Under the pieces are notes generated by a model. That model was not told the DNA's origin, made no database searches, and was given only the letters and a program-made list of their open reading frames with translations. This document shows positions 36,848-46,641 of a stretch of 64,000 bases of DNA, piece by piece (position 1 is the first letter of the stretch; each line of letters begins with the position of its first letter). The position numbers and the translations under genes were made by a program. The stretch lies in the NCBI RefSeq assembly GCF_014170305.1, contig NZ_LZZT01000034.1:79356-143355 (forward strand), in the 5' to 3' direction. Origin of the DNA: Achromobacter sp. UMC71 (lineage in GTDB: Bacteria; Pseudomonadota; Gammaproteobacteria; Burkholderiales; Burkholderiaceae_B).

Positions 36848-38470
36848 ATGACCAAACCCGCCCTGCATACCCAATTCGAGGGGATCGCCGCCCTGCGCGC
36901 GGCCCTCGCCCAACGCCAGGTCAGCGCCGTCGAGCTGGCGCAAAGCGCGCTGGCGGCCGCCGACGCGGCCAGCGGCCTGAACGCCTTTTTACATATTGAC
37001 GCCGAATTGTCGCTGGCCCAGGCCCGCGCCGCCGACGCCGCGCTGGCGGCCGGCACCGCCGGTCCGCTGGCCGGCGTGCCGATCGCCCACAAAGACGCCT
37101 TCGTCACCCGCGGCTGGCGCACCACCGCCGGCAGCAAGATGCTGGACGGCTACGTCAGCCCGTTCGACGCCACCGTGGTCGAACGCCTGCAGGCCGCCGG
37201 CGCCGTGTCGCTGGGCAAGCTGAACTGCGACGAATTCGCCATGGGCTCGGGCAACGAGAACTCCGCCTACGGCGCCGTGAAGAACCCCTGGGACCTGGCC
37301 GCCGTGCCCGGCGGCTCGTCGGGCGGTTCGGCCGCGGCCGTGGCTGCCCGCCTGGTGGCCGCCGCCACCGGCACCGACACCGGCGGTTCGGTCCGCCAGC
37401 CGGCCGCCCTGTGCGGCGTCAGCGGCATCAAGCCCACCTACGGCACCGTCTCGCGCTACGGCATGGTCGCCTTCGGCTCCAGCCTGGACCAGGCCGGCCC
37501 GCTGGCCCCCAGCAGCCGCGACCTGCTCGAACTGCTCGACGTCATCAGCGGCTTTGACCCGCGCGACGCCACTAGCCTGGAAAAATGCGATGCCGCCGTC
37601 AACGAACCGGGCCGCGTGCGGCGCGACTTCGATGCCGCGCAGGCCCGTTTCGACGCCGCCGGCAGCCAGCCCCTGAAAGGCCTGCGCATCGGCGTGCCCG
37701 ACGAGTATTTCGGCGCCGGCCTGGCGCCGGACGTGGCCGCCGCGGTGGAAGCCGCCCTGGTCCAGTTCGAAGCTCTGGGCGCCGTGCGCGTGCCGGTGTC
37801 GCTGCCCCGCACCGAGCTGGCCATCCCGGCCTACTACGTCATCGCCCCCGCCGAAGCGTCCAGCAACCTGGCCCGCTACGACGGCGTGCGCTACGGCCAC
37901 CGCGCCGCGCAGTACGACGGCCTGGACAACATGATCAGCCGCTCGCGCGCCGAAGGCTTCGGCGACGAGGTCAAGCGCCGCATCCTGATCGGCACCTACG
38001 TGCTGTCCCACGGCTACTACGACGCCTACTACCTGCAGGCCCAGCGCCTGCGCCGCATGATCGCCCAGGACTTCCAGCGCGCCTATGCCGGCCAATGCGA
38101 CGTCATCATGGGCCCGGTCACCCCGACGGTGGCCAAGAACATCGGCGACAACCGCGACGACCCGACCGCCGACTGGCTGGCCGACGTCTACACGCTGGGC
38201 GTCAGCCTTGCCGGCCTGCCCGCCATGTCGATCCCCTGCGGTTTCGGTGGGGGACAGCCCCCACGCTCGCCGGGCTCGCTGCCCCCCGAGGGGGCTGCCA
38301 GCGCCTTGGGGCGGCCCGGCGGCGCTGGCTCCGGCGCCGCCGCTCGCCGCCCGGTCGGCCTGCAGATCATCGGCAACTACTTCGACGAAGGCCGTCTCCT
38401 GGCCATCGCCGACCGCTACCAACAAGTCACCGACTGGCATAAAGCCTCGCCGGCCCAGCAGGACGCCTAA
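36848..38470 (+). CDS. gatA: Asp/Glu-tRNA amidotransferase subunit A, with a repeat-encoded insertion
   Basis: GatA hydrolyses glutamine and passes ammonia to GatB. The amidase catalytic triad is visible: Lys82 in PIAHKDAF, the first serine in [14 protein letters not shown] (about 157), and the nucleophile serine in [12 protein letters not shown] (about 181). At 540 residues it is longer than the usual 480-510. The extra length is largely residues about 467-500, a proline/glycine/alanine stretch ([20 protein letters not shown]) between SIPCGFG and [20 protein letters not shown] there is a palindromic repeat inserted in frame. The gene is otherwise intact and lies between gatC and gatB. Confidence 0.95.
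   Translation: MTKPALHTQFEGIAALRAALAQRQVSAVELAQSALAAADAASGLNAFLHIDAELSLAQARAADAALAAGTAGPLAGVPIAHKDAFVTRGWRTTAGSKMLDGYVSPFDATVVERLQAAGAVSLGKLNCDEFAMGSGNENSAYGAVKNPWDLAAVPGGSSGGSAAAVAARLVAAATGTDTGGSVRQPAALCGVSGIKPTYGTVSRYGMVAFGSSLDQAGPLAPSSRDLLELLDVISGFDPRDATSLEKCDAAVNEPGRVRRDFDAAQARFDAAGSQPLKGLRIGVPDEYFGAGLAPDVAAAVEAALVQFEALGAVRVPVSLPRTELAIPAYYVIAPAEASSNLARYDGVRYGHRAAQYDGLDNMISRSRAEGFGDEVKRRILIGTYVLSHGYYDAYYLQAQRLRRMIAQDFQRAYAGQCDVIMGPVTPTVAKNIGDNRDDPTADWLADVYTLGVSLAGLPAMSIPCGFGGGQPPRSPGSLPPEGAASALGRPGGAGSGAAARRPVGLQIIGNYFDEGRLLAIADRYQQVTDWHKASPAQQDA
38247..38329. repeat. REP-like palindromic cluster inside gatA
   Basis: Three consecutive hairpins are visible: GTGGGGG-ACAG-CCCCCAC (38247-38264), GCCCCC-CGA-GGGGGC (38281-38295) and GCCAGCGCC with GGCGCTGGC (38297-38305 / 38321-38329). 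Together with adjoining bases to about 38345 they encode about 33 residues in frame. Such GC-palindromes usually lie between genes. Confidence 0.75.
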
Positions 38471-38472
38471 AA

Positions 38473-39930
<1,458 letters not shown>

Positions 39931-39979
39931 TCCGGATGCGCCGTCCCTGGGGCGGCAAGCAAGATCAGACCAATCCTAG

Positions 39980-40010
39980 GGCCGCGACATCTTGTCGCGG
40001 CCTTTTGTTT
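39980..40010 (+). terminator. Terminator of gatCAB
   Basis: GGCCGCGACA (39980-39989) and TGTCGCGGCC (39993-40002) form a perfect ten-pair stem with a three-base loop, followed by TTTTGTTT. Confidence 0.93.
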
Positions 40011-40051
40011 GGCCAAGAATGATCTGGTCGATTCCGACTGGAGATTTGGTC

Positions 40052-40297
40052 ATGAATTACATCGAACTCAGCAGCAGCGATCTGCTGCACCGGTTTGCCG
40101 ACCACCTGCAGGCCGTCACCCAGGGCCAGCATTTCATCATCTCGGTCGATGGCGTGCCCTACGCCCGACTGACGCCGGCGGCGTCCACCACCTCGCTGGA
40201 TGGCCACGATGCGCTTGAAGCGATGAAACGCTTTACGCCCGGCACGCCTGTTGCGCACGAGGTTGTCCGTGCCTGGATCGAAGAAGGCCGGCAATGA
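40052..40297 (+). CDS. Antitoxin of a VapBC-like pair (Phd/YefM-like N-terminus)
   Basis: An 81-residue protein starting MNYIELSSSDLLHRFADHLQ at 40052. The FIISVDGVPYARLTPAA segment resembles the DNA-binding fold of Phd/YefM antitoxins (VDGxPxARLxP). The C-terminal half (AHEVVRAWIEEGRQ) should wrap the toxin. GGAG lies about ten bases upstream. It overlaps the PIN toxin by four bases (ATGA), the usual antitoxin-first layout. Pair identity is clear from the toxin; the antitoxin family is less certain. Confidence 0.78.
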   Translation: MNYIELSSSDLLHRFADHLQAVTQGQHFIISVDGVPYARLTPAASTTSLDGHDALEAMKRFTPGTPVAHEVVRAWIEEGRQ

Positions 40298-40761
40298 ACC
40301 CGATTCGCCTGGTACCCGACGCGTCCGTCGCGCTGGCATGGCTGCTGGGCCGCACCGACATGCAGGAATCCACACTGGCCCGGCATCTGCTGGAAGTCGC
40401 TCACGGCTCGCACAACCTGGTGCCGCACATCTGGCCGGTGGAAGTCGCCAATGGCATGCTGCGCGCCGAACGCAGCCAGCGCATTACCGAACACCAGCGC
40501 TTGTCGTTCGCCCTCCTCCTCGATCGGCTGCCTATCAGGGCCGATCCAGACCCCGCGGCGTCCAATATGTCGCGCACGTATCAGTTGGCGCGGACACACG
40601 GGCTGACCGCCTACGACGCAAGCTACGTCGAACTGGCGCGGCGCAACGGCGCCTGCCTGGCCACATTCGATCGCAAGCTGGCCGACGCCGCGCGGGCGAG
40701 CGGCGTCGCAGTCTTTGGCCAGCCCCATGGAGTCGCCGAGCCCGTCGCACGCTATGGCTAA
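40294..40761 (+). CDS. vapC: PIN-domain ribonuclease toxin (VapC family)
   Basis: A 155-residue PIN domain protein. The acidic metal-binding residues are visible: Asp9 in VPDASVALAW, Glu50 in WPVEVANGM, Asp108 in TAYDASYVELA and Asp126 in LATFDRKLADAA. VapC toxins cleave tRNA or rRNA when freed from the antitoxin. It is coupled to the antitoxin and sits between gatB and pyrE on its own, which suggests a small gained module. No frameshift or missing active-site residue was seen, so it is probably functional. Confidence 0.88.
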   Translation: MNPIRLVPDASVALAWLLGRTDMQESTLARHLLEVAHGSHNLVPHIWPVEVANGMLRAERSQRITEHQRLSFALLLDRLPIRADPDPAASNMSRTYQLARTHGLTAYDASYVELARRNGACLATFDRKLADAARASGVAVFGQPHGVAEPVARYG

Positions 40762-40776
40762 ACACCGCACAAGAAA

Positions 40777-40801
40777 GCAGGGCGGCACTTGGCCGCCCTG
40801 C
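40777..40801 (-). terminator. Terminator of pyrE
   Basis: GCAGGGCGGC (40777-40786) pairs with GCCGCCCTGC (40792-40801). On the minus strand TTTCTT follows. It lies between the convergent vapC and pyrE ends and may also slow transcription from vapC. Confidence 0.75.
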
Positions 40802-40823
40802 ATGGCTTGCACCCTAAAGTGCC

Positions 40824-41516
40824 TTACTTCACCCCGTACTTGTTCCGGTACGCCAGCACTGCGTCTCGGTGCTCGGCAAACGCGGCGTCGTCTTGCAGCA
40901 GCGCCATGATGTCCGCCAGCGACGCGATAGCCACGACCGGAATGCCGTAGGTCTTGGCCACGTCCTGCACGGCCGAATGGGCTGACAGGGCGTCGTCCGG
41001 GCCCGCGCGTTCCATGCGATCCATGGCGATCAGCACCGCGGCCGGCTCGGCGCCCGCGTTGCGGATGATCTCCACCGATTCACGTACCGAGGTGCCCGCC
41101 GTGATCACGTCGTCGATGATCACGACCTTGCCCTTGAGCGGCGCGCCGACCAGCGTGCCACCTTCGCCGTGGTCCTTGGCTTCCTTGCGGTTGTAGGCAA
41201 ACGGCACGTCGCTGCGGCCTTGCATGGCCGGGTGACCGGCCAGCGCCACGGCGGTGGCCGTGGCCAGCGGGATGCCCTTGTAGGCCGGGCCGAACAGCAT
41301 ATCGAAGGCCACGCCCGAATCCAGCAGCGCCTGGGCATAGAACCCGGCCAGCTTGCCGACCGAACCGCCGCTGTTGAACAGGCCCGCATTGAAGAAATAG
41401 GGGCTGATGCGTCCCGATTTGACCTTGAAGCTGCCGAAGCGCAGCACGCCTTCGTTCAAGGCGAAGCGGACGAAATCGAGCGAGGTGGCACGGTGGGCGG
41501 ATTGGGCGGCAGACAT
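40824..41516 (-). CDS. pyrE: Orotate phosphoribosyltransferase
   Basis: PyrE joins orotate and PRPP to form OMP in pyrimidine synthesis. The 230-residue protein has the PRPP-binding motif [18 protein letters not shown] (about 125-142), [19 protein letters not shown] near the start, and [19 protein letters not shown] 41516 ([16 protein letters not shown]) is preferred to an in-frame TTG at 41531. It is divergent from xthA and convergent with vapC, with its own terminator. Confidence 0.96.
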   Translation of the reverse strand: MSAAQSAHRATSLDFVRFALNEGVLRFGSFKVKSGRISPYFFNAGLFNSGGSVGKLAGFYAQALLDSGVAFDMLFGPAYKGIPLATATAVALAGHPAMQGRSDVPFAYNRKEAKDHGEGGTLVGAPLKGKVVIIDDVITAGTSVRESVEIIRNAGAEPAAVLIAMDRMERAGPDDALSAHSAVQDVAKTYGIPVVAIASLADIMALLQDDAAFAEHRDAVLAYRNKYGVK

Positions 41517-41650
41517 GCGAGGAAGGTCCAAAAGATGGCAAACCCCCGCATTTTATCCGGTGTCGGGGGCTTTCCCTGGCAGCGGCGCAGAGTCGGTTAA
41601 ATTCCTGGCATTGTTCCGGCCGTCCTCGGCCGCTCTACAGGAGTCCCGCT

Positions 41651-42439
41651 TTGCTGCGCATCACGTCGATCAACCTCAATGGCATCCGGTCCGCCTTCCG
41701 CAAGGGCCTGCAACCCTGGATGGACAAGCACGCTGCGGACGTGCTGTGCCTGCAGGAAATCAAGGTATCGGACGAAGACCTGACCGAAGACCTGCGCCAC
41801 CCGCCCGGCTACACGGGCCATTTTCATCATGCCGTGAAAAAGGGCTACAGCGGCGTGGGCATCTATCTGCGCGACGCGGCCGAGCGCGTTGTCAGCGGCC
41901 TGGACTGCGAAGAATTCGATCCCGAAGGCCGCATCATCCGCGCCGACTGGAAGAACCTGTCCGTCATCAGCGCCTACCTGCCGTCCGGCTCCAGCGGCGA
42001 TGAACGCCAGCAAGCCAAGTACCGCTTCCTGGACCGCTTCGGCCCGTGGATCGACCAACTGATGCACGAGCACAAGAAAACCGGCCGCGAATTCATCATC
42101 TGCGGCGACTGGAACATCGCGCACAAGGAAATCGACCTGAAAAATTGGAAGGGCAACCTGAAGAACTCCGGTTTCCTGCCCGAAGAGCGCGCCTGGCTGA
42201 CCGACGTGTTCGACAAGCGCGGCTTCGTAGACGTGTTCCGCACCATCGACGACCGGCCGGACCAGTACACCTGGTGGAGCAACCGCGGCCAGGCCTGGGC
42301 CAAGAACGTCGGGTGGCGCATCGACTACCAGATCGCCACGCCCGGCATCGCCGCACGGGCGCGCAATGTCGCCATCTATAAAGACGAGCGCTTTTCGGAC
42401 CACGCGCCGCTGACCATCGACTACGACGCGACGCTGTAA
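41651..42439 (+). CDS. xthA: Exodeoxyribonuclease III / AP endonuclease
   Basis: A 262-residue DNase I-fold repair enzyme that cuts at abasic sites and removes 3' blocks. Conserved parts are SINLNGIRSAFRKGL, CLQEIKVSDEDL, ICGDWNIAHKEIDLKNW, and WRIDYQIAT with ERFSDHAPLTIDYD at the end, which hold the Asn, Glu, Asp and His of the active site. It begins with TTG at 41651, supported by AGGAG seven bases upstream (41639-41643). A TTAAAT box lies about 50 bases before. Monocistronic. Confidence 0.95.
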   Translation: MLRITSINLNGIRSAFRKGLQPWMDKHAADVLCLQEIKVSDEDLTEDLRHPPGYTGHFHHAVKKGYSGVGIYLRDAAERVVSGLDCEEFDPEGRIIRADWKNLSVISAYLPSGSSGDERQQAKYRFLDRFGPWIDQLMHEHKKTGREFIICGDWNIAHKEIDLKNWKGNLKNSGFLPEERAWLTDVFDKRGFVDVFRTIDDRPDQYTWWSNRGQAWAKNVGWRIDYQIATPGIAARARNVAIYKDERFSDHAPLTIDYDATL

Positions 42440-42887
42440 GGCCAAGGGCCAACGCGGCTCAATTGGCCGAGTTGGTCTGATTTTTCTCAAATAAAAATAA
42501 GGGACATATAAAGGTGACAACAAGACTGACAATCCCCCCGCCGGGGCGTATTGCCGGTGTCCGCCCCTATGGCGGCACGCTTGCGCACCCTTAGTCAAAA
42601 TGAGAATTAATAAGGGACATATTAATTTCCCCTATGAATTCAACGCCCCCAGGTCTCATCTATGAAAGCCGGGGTATGCCGGAAGCCTATCGGCTTCAAA
42701 TGCGTCCCCATTAAAATAAGAAAAAAGCGCTTTGATATCAAGGTGATGGCGCATCTTCCGGCTTTGCGCGGGGCAACAAATTAGCCCTACAATTCCGCAC
42801 CAAGCCGGTGCCAATTGCACCAAAACGGACACAAACCGCCCCACAACGGCGCATGTCCGCACCTATTCGAAGCCCCCCAAGGAGATC
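42440..42887. other. AT-richer spacer before gdhA with 14-base direct repeats
   Basis: About 450 bases without a gene. AATAAGGGACATAT occurs twice (42496-42509 and 42609-42622). The second copy lies within an AATTAAT-N9-ATTAATT inverted repeat (42605-42627). A GAAGCC-TATC-GGCTTC hairpin lies at 42682-42697. The gdhA promoter is at the right end. The base composition is clearly lower in GC than the flanking genes. Confidence 0.6.
42764..42793 (+). promoter_or_regulatory. Putative gdhA promoter
   Basis: TTGCGC at 42764-42769 and TACAAT at 42788-42793 with an 18-base spacer, about 95 bases before the gdhA ATG. It fits a sigma-70 promoter moderately well. Confidence 0.45.
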
Positions 42888-44234
42888 ATGTTGAAAGTGC
42901 AGAGTCTGGACGACTTCCTGCGTGGCGTCGCCGCGCGCGATCCGCAGCAGCCGGAATTCATGCAAGCCGTCCAGGAGGTGATGCTGAGCCTGTGGCCTTT
43001 CATCGAGAAGCACCCCCACTACGCCGAGCACGCCCTGCTCGAGCGCCTGGTGGAACCGGAACGCGTGATCCAGTTCCGGGTGTGCTGGACCGACGACCGC
43101 GGCCAGGCACAGGTCAACCGCGCTTTCCGCATCCAGCACAGCTCGGCCATCGGCCCGTTCAAGGGCGGCATGCGTTTCCACCCCTCGGTGAACCTGTCGA
43201 TCCTGAAGTTCCTGGCCTTCGAGCAGACCTTGAAGAACTCACTGACCACCCTGCCCATGGGCGGCGGCAAGGGCGGCTCGGACTTCGACCCCAAGGGCAA
43301 GTCCGACGCCGAAGTCATGCGCTTCTGCCAGGCCCTGATGATCGAGTTGTACCGCCACCTGGGCCCGGACACCGACGTGCCGGCCGGCGACATCGGCGTC
43401 GGCGCGCGTGAAGTCGGCTTCATGGCCGGCATGATGAAAAAGCTGTCCAACTCCACCGCCAGCGTATTCACCGGCAAGGGCCTGACCTTCGGCGGCAGCC
43501 TGATCCGTCCCGAAGCCACCGGCTACGGCACGGTCTACTTCGCCGAAGAAATGCTCAAGCGCGTCGGCAAGTCGTTCGACGGCCTGCGCGTGTCGGTGTC
43601 CGGCTCGGGCAACGTGGCGCAATACGCCATCGAGAAGGCCATGTCGCTGGGCGCCAAGGTAGTGACCGTGTCCGACTCGAACGGCACCGTGGTCGACGAA
43701 GCCGGCTTCACCCACGAAAAGCTGGTGGCGCTGATGCACGTCAAGAATGACCTGCGCGGCCGCCTGGACACCTATGCCCGCCAATTCGGCCTGGTCTACG
43801 AAGCCGGCAAGCGCCCCTGGCACGTGCCGGTGGACGTCGCCCTGCCCTGCGCCACCCAGAACGAACTGGAACTGGCCGATGCGCAGACGTTGATCAAGAA
43901 CGGCGTGCTGTGCGTGGCCGAAGGCGCCAACATGCCCGCCACCCTGGATGCCGCCAAGGCCTTCATCGCAGCCCGCGTGCTGTACGCTCCGGGCAAAGCC
44001 ACCAACGCCGGCGGCGTGGCCGTATCGGGGCTGGAAATGGCCCAGAACTCGGCCCGCCTGGCCTGGACCCGCGAGGAAGTCGACGCGCGCCTGCACGCCA
44101 TCATGCGCGACATCCACGAAAACTGCGTGCGCCACGGCCACAGCGAGCGCGAATACGTCAACTACCTGGACGGCGCCAACATCGCCGGCTTCGTCAAGGT
44201 AGCCGACGCGATGCGCCAGCAGGGCCTGTATTAA
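42888..44234 (+). CDS. gdhA: NADP-specific glutamate dehydrogenase
   Basis: A 448-residue hexameric-type glutamate dehydrogenase that aminates 2-oxoglutarate with NADPH. Motifs are IGPFKGGMRFHPSVNLSILK (substrate), TLPMGGGKGGSDFDPKGK (with the catalytic lysine region), VPAGDIGVGAREVGFMAG, and VSVSGSGNVAQYAIEKAM, the Rossmann glycine loop near residue 235. AAGGAG precedes the ATG by about five bases. It is monocistronic, bounded by a long AT-richer leader and a terminator, and represents the ammonia-rich assimilation route. Confidence 0.96.
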   Translation: MLKVQSLDDFLRGVAARDPQQPEFMQAVQEVMLSLWPFIEKHPHYAEHALLERLVEPERVIQFRVCWTDDRGQAQVNRAFRIQHSSAIGPFKGGMRFHPSVNLSILKFLAFEQTLKNSLTTLPMGGGKGGSDFDPKGKSDAEVMRFCQALMIELYRHLGPDTDVPAGDIGVGAREVGFMAGMMKKLSNSTASVFTGKGLTFGGSLIRPEATGYGTVYFAEEMLKRVGKSFDGLRVSVSGSGNVAQYAIEKAMSLGAKVVTVSDSNGTVVDEAGFTHEKLVALMHVKNDLRGRLDTYARQFGLVYEAGKRPWHVPVDVALPCATQNELELADAQTLIKNGVLCVAEGANMPATLDAAKAFIAARVLYAPGKATNAGGVAVSGLEMAQNSARLAWTREEVDARLHAIMRDIHENCVRHGHSEREYVNYLDGANIAGFVKVADAMRQQGLY

Positions 44235-44272
44235 GCCGTCATCGCGCCTTGCCGGGCGCGAGCCCGCTGCCA

Positions 44273-44303
44273 AAGAAAAACGGAGCCGCAAGGCTCCGTT
44301 TTT
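44273..44303. terminator. Bidirectional terminator between gdhA and the copper chaperone gene
   Basis: ACGGAGCC (44280-44287) and GGCTCCGT (44292-44299) enclose GCAA. TTTTTG follows on the plus strand, and AAAGAAAAA on the left gives a T-run on the minus strand. It serves both convergent genes. Confidence 0.88.
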
Positions 44304-44317
44304 GCATGGGCGCGGGA

Positions 44318-44809
44318 TCAGTGTTTCATCGCGCCGTGGTCGTGGCTCATGCCCGGGTTGTAAGACGCCGGCTTGACCTTGAACACCACCGCCACCTCGC
44401 CCGCCTTCTCGAACTTGAGCGTGGCCGGCACGGTGCCGCCTTCGGCGAACGGCGCCTTTAGCTTGATGAACATGACGTGGTAGCCCCCGGGACTGAGCTT
44501 GACCTCGGTGTCGGCCGGCAGGGCAATGCCGTCTTCGACCTGGCGCATCTTGGCCACGCCGTTGGCGGTTTCCACCGTGTGCAGCTCGACGCGCTCGGCC
44601 GCGGCGGACGTGATCGACAGCAGGCGGTCGGGCGTCTTGGCGTCGTTGTCGATATCCATGTAGCCGGCGCCGTTGGACTGGCCCGGGGCGGAGGCGCGCA
44701 CCCAGAGGTCGTCGATCTCGACTTCGCCGACCTTGTAGTCCTTGGCCCAGGCCGAACCGGCCGCGCACAGGCCCAGGGCGGCAATGGCGGCGAACTTGCG
44801 GATGTTCAT
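44318..44809 (-). CDS. pcuC: Periplasmic copper chaperone PCu(A)C
   Basis: A 163-residue exported protein with signal peptide (AAIALGLCAAGSAWA-type, cleavage near residue 22). The copper site H-X10-M-X22-H-X-M is visible as His77, Met88, His111 and Met113. The tail MSHDHGAMKH is an added histidine/methionine metal-binding end. PCu(A)C proteins hand Cu(I) to the CuA or CuB site of cytochrome oxidases. No ScoI or oxidase gene adjoins it here. It is downstream of argP on the same strand by about 20 bases but is probably functionally separate. Confidence 0.9.
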   Translation of the reverse strand: MNIRKFAAIAALGLCAAGSAWAKDYKVGEVEIDDLWVRASAPGQSNGAGYMDIDNDAKTPDRLLSITSAAAERVELHTVETANGVAKMRQVEDGIALPADTEVKLSPGGYHVMFIKLKAPFAEGGTVPATLKFEKAGEVAVVFKVKPASYNPGMSHDHGAMKH

Positions 44810-44828
44810 GGGGTGATCTCCTATTGGG

Positions 44829-45728
44829 TTAACGCCGCCGGACCAGGCTGCGGGCGGCTGACAGAACCGAGTCGGTCAAAGCTTCCATCGCCTCGGAGTT
44901 TACCCGCCAATGCTGCCAATACAGCGGCACATCCTCCCACGCCCGACCCCGCAACAGGACCAGATGACCTGCATCAAGGTGTTCTTGCACAAGCGGCAGC
45001 GGATTCATGGTCCACCCCAGCCCGCCCAGCGTCGCCTGCACGAACGCACGCGTGGAAGGCACCCACCAGACCGGCGGCTGCCACGGCGCCGGATCCGAGA
45101 TCTTGTGTGCGAAGCGGGCCTGCAGCGCGTCCTTGCGGTTGAACACCAGCACAGGGGCCTGGGCCAGCGTCTGCGCGTTCACGCCCTGTGCGAAGTAGCG
45201 CTTGTGGAAGGCCGGGCTGCAGGTCGCCACGTAACGCATGCTGCCCAGCGCGTGGATGCGGCAGCCCTGCACCGGATCGGCCAGCGTCGTCACGGCGCCC
45301 AGCACCGAGCCGTTGCGCAGCAATGCCGCGGTGTGATCCTGGTCTTCCGACAGCATGTCCAGCGTGGCGCGGGTGCGGCCGGCGAACTGCAGGGCCGCGT
45401 CGACGAACCAGGTTTCCAGGCTGTCGTGGTTGACCGCCACGGGAATGCTGGCGTGCGGCACGTCGTCGTCCGCCACGCCCAGGCGGTTCAGGGCGTCGTG
45501 CTCCAGCAGCGCCGTCTGTTCGGCCAGTTGCACCAGCACCTGGCCGTCGGCGGTGGCGGCGGCCGGTACCGTGCGCTGGACCAGCAGCCGGCCCATGCGG
45601 TCTTCCAGCGCCTTGATCCGCTGCGACACCGCCGACGGCGTCACGCTCAGCGCCAACGCGGCGCGGTCGAAGCTGCCTTCGCGCACTACCGCGGCCAAGG
45701 CGCGCAGATTGCCGTGATCGATCTTCAT
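44829..45728 (-). CDS. argP: LysR-family regulator ArgP (IciA)
   Basis: A 299-residue LysR regulator with N-terminal helix-turn-helix (RAALALSVTPSAVSQRIKAL, about 21-40) and a co-inducer domain. Length, the start MKIDHGNLRALAAVVREGSF and the divergent argO partner identify ArgP, which senses arginine and lysine and activates the exporter gene. The 148-base argP-argO gap should hold the operator. In E. coli ArgP also controls gdhA and lysine genes; a gdhA gene lies close by, on the far side of the copper chaperone gene. Confidence 0.92.
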   Translation of the reverse strand: MKIDHGNLRALAAVVREGSFDRAALALSVTPSAVSQRIKALEDRMGRLLVQRTVPAAATADGQVLVQLAEQTALLEHDALNRLGVADDDVPHASIPVAVNHDSLETWFVDAALQFAGRTRATLDMLSEDQDHTAALLRNGSVLGAVTTLADPVQGCRIHALGSMRYVATCSPAFHKRYFAQGVNAQTLAQAPVLVFNRKDALQARFAHKISDPAPWQPPVWWVPSTRAFVQATLGGLGWTMNPLPLVQEHLDAGHLVLLRGRAWEDVPLYWQHWRVNSEAMEALTDSVLSAARSLVRRR

Positions 45729-45876
45729 TGGATTAGTTTTACTTAAGATAGTGAAGGAAAATTAGCTGTATTTCAGGCCCCGTGCAAGCGAAAATGATGC
45801 ATTGCCGGTATGCGCAACGCTGCCGGCCCGGTTTTCAAGCGCCGCCATAAGGCGTTGCAGTCGAGAGGTTCGCGTC

Positions 45877-46509
45877 ATGTTCGCCACGTTGTCATCCCCC
45901 CTATTCCTTACCGCCTGGGCTAGCGGCACCGCCACCGGGCTGGGCCTGTTCGCCGTCGTCGGCGCGCAAAGCGCGTTCATCCTGCGCCAGGGGTTGATGC
46001 GCGCCCATCTCTTGTCGGTGGTCGCCATCTGCGCCCTCATCGACGCGGTCTTCATCTTCGCCAGTGTGTCCGGCCTGCAGGCGCTGACCGCCTGGTTTCC
46101 CTGGCTGACGACCGCCGTGCTGTGGTTCGGCGTGGCCTTCCTGTCCTGGTACGCCCTGCAATCAGCCCGCCGCGCCTGGACCGCCACCGGCGGCCTGGCC
46201 GCCGCGCGCGACGTGGTGCCCTCGCGCCGCGCCGCCATGCTGGGCGCGCTGGGCTTTTCGCTCTTGAACCCGCATTTCTGGCTGGACATGGTGGTGGTGG
46301 GCTCGCTGGCCCACGGCTTCGACGACGCCCGCATGGCGTTCGCCGCCGGCGCCTTCACCGCCAGCCTGCTGTGGCTGGCCGTGCTGGGCATCGGTTCGCG
46401 CCTGTTCGCCCGCTTCTTCGCCAGCGCCTCGGCCTGGCGCATGCTGGACGGCGTCATCGCCGTGGTCATGGCCGGCCTGGCGGTCGGCCTGGCGGTCAAA
46501 GGCGTGTAA
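45877..46509 (+). CDS. argO: LysE/ArgO-family basic amino-acid exporter
   Basis: A 210-residue inner-membrane exporter with six helices, starting MFATLSSPLFLTAWASG. The family sign is GLGLFAVVGAQSAFILRQGL near the N-terminus and LGALGFSLLNPHFWLDMVVV in the middle, with the N-P-H motif. ArgO/LysE proteins export arginine, canavanine or lysine. ATG 45877 is chosen over an upstream in-frame start because AGAGGTT lies about nine bases before it. Divergent from argP, its probable activator. Confidence 0.92.
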   Translation: MFATLSSPLFLTAWASGTATGLGLFAVVGAQSAFILRQGLMRAHLLSVVAICALIDAVFIFASVSGLQALTAWFPWLTTAVLWFGVAFLSWYALQSARRAWTATGGLAAARDVVPSRRAAMLGALGFSLLNPHFWLDMVVVGSLAHGFDDARMAFAAGAFTASLLWLAVLGIGSRLFARFFASASAWRMLDGVIAVVMAGLAVGLAVKGV

Positions 46510-46584
46510 CAAACCGGCTATTCGTGCCGCTCGTCCCGCCGGGACTTAGGGAATACGGGGACAGACTGCCTCGCCCGGCACTTT

Positions 46585-46590
46585 TATAAT
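46585..46590 (+). promoter_or_regulatory. TATAAT box upstream of the orphan LysR gene
   Basis: A consensus -10 TATAAT 51 bases before the ATG at 46642. No clear -35; GACAGA is close to the right distance. Confidence 0.35.
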
Positions 46591-46641
46591 CGCCGCGTTG
46601 CCACTCTTTCGTCGGGCGCATGGCCGGCCCGCCAGACGATC

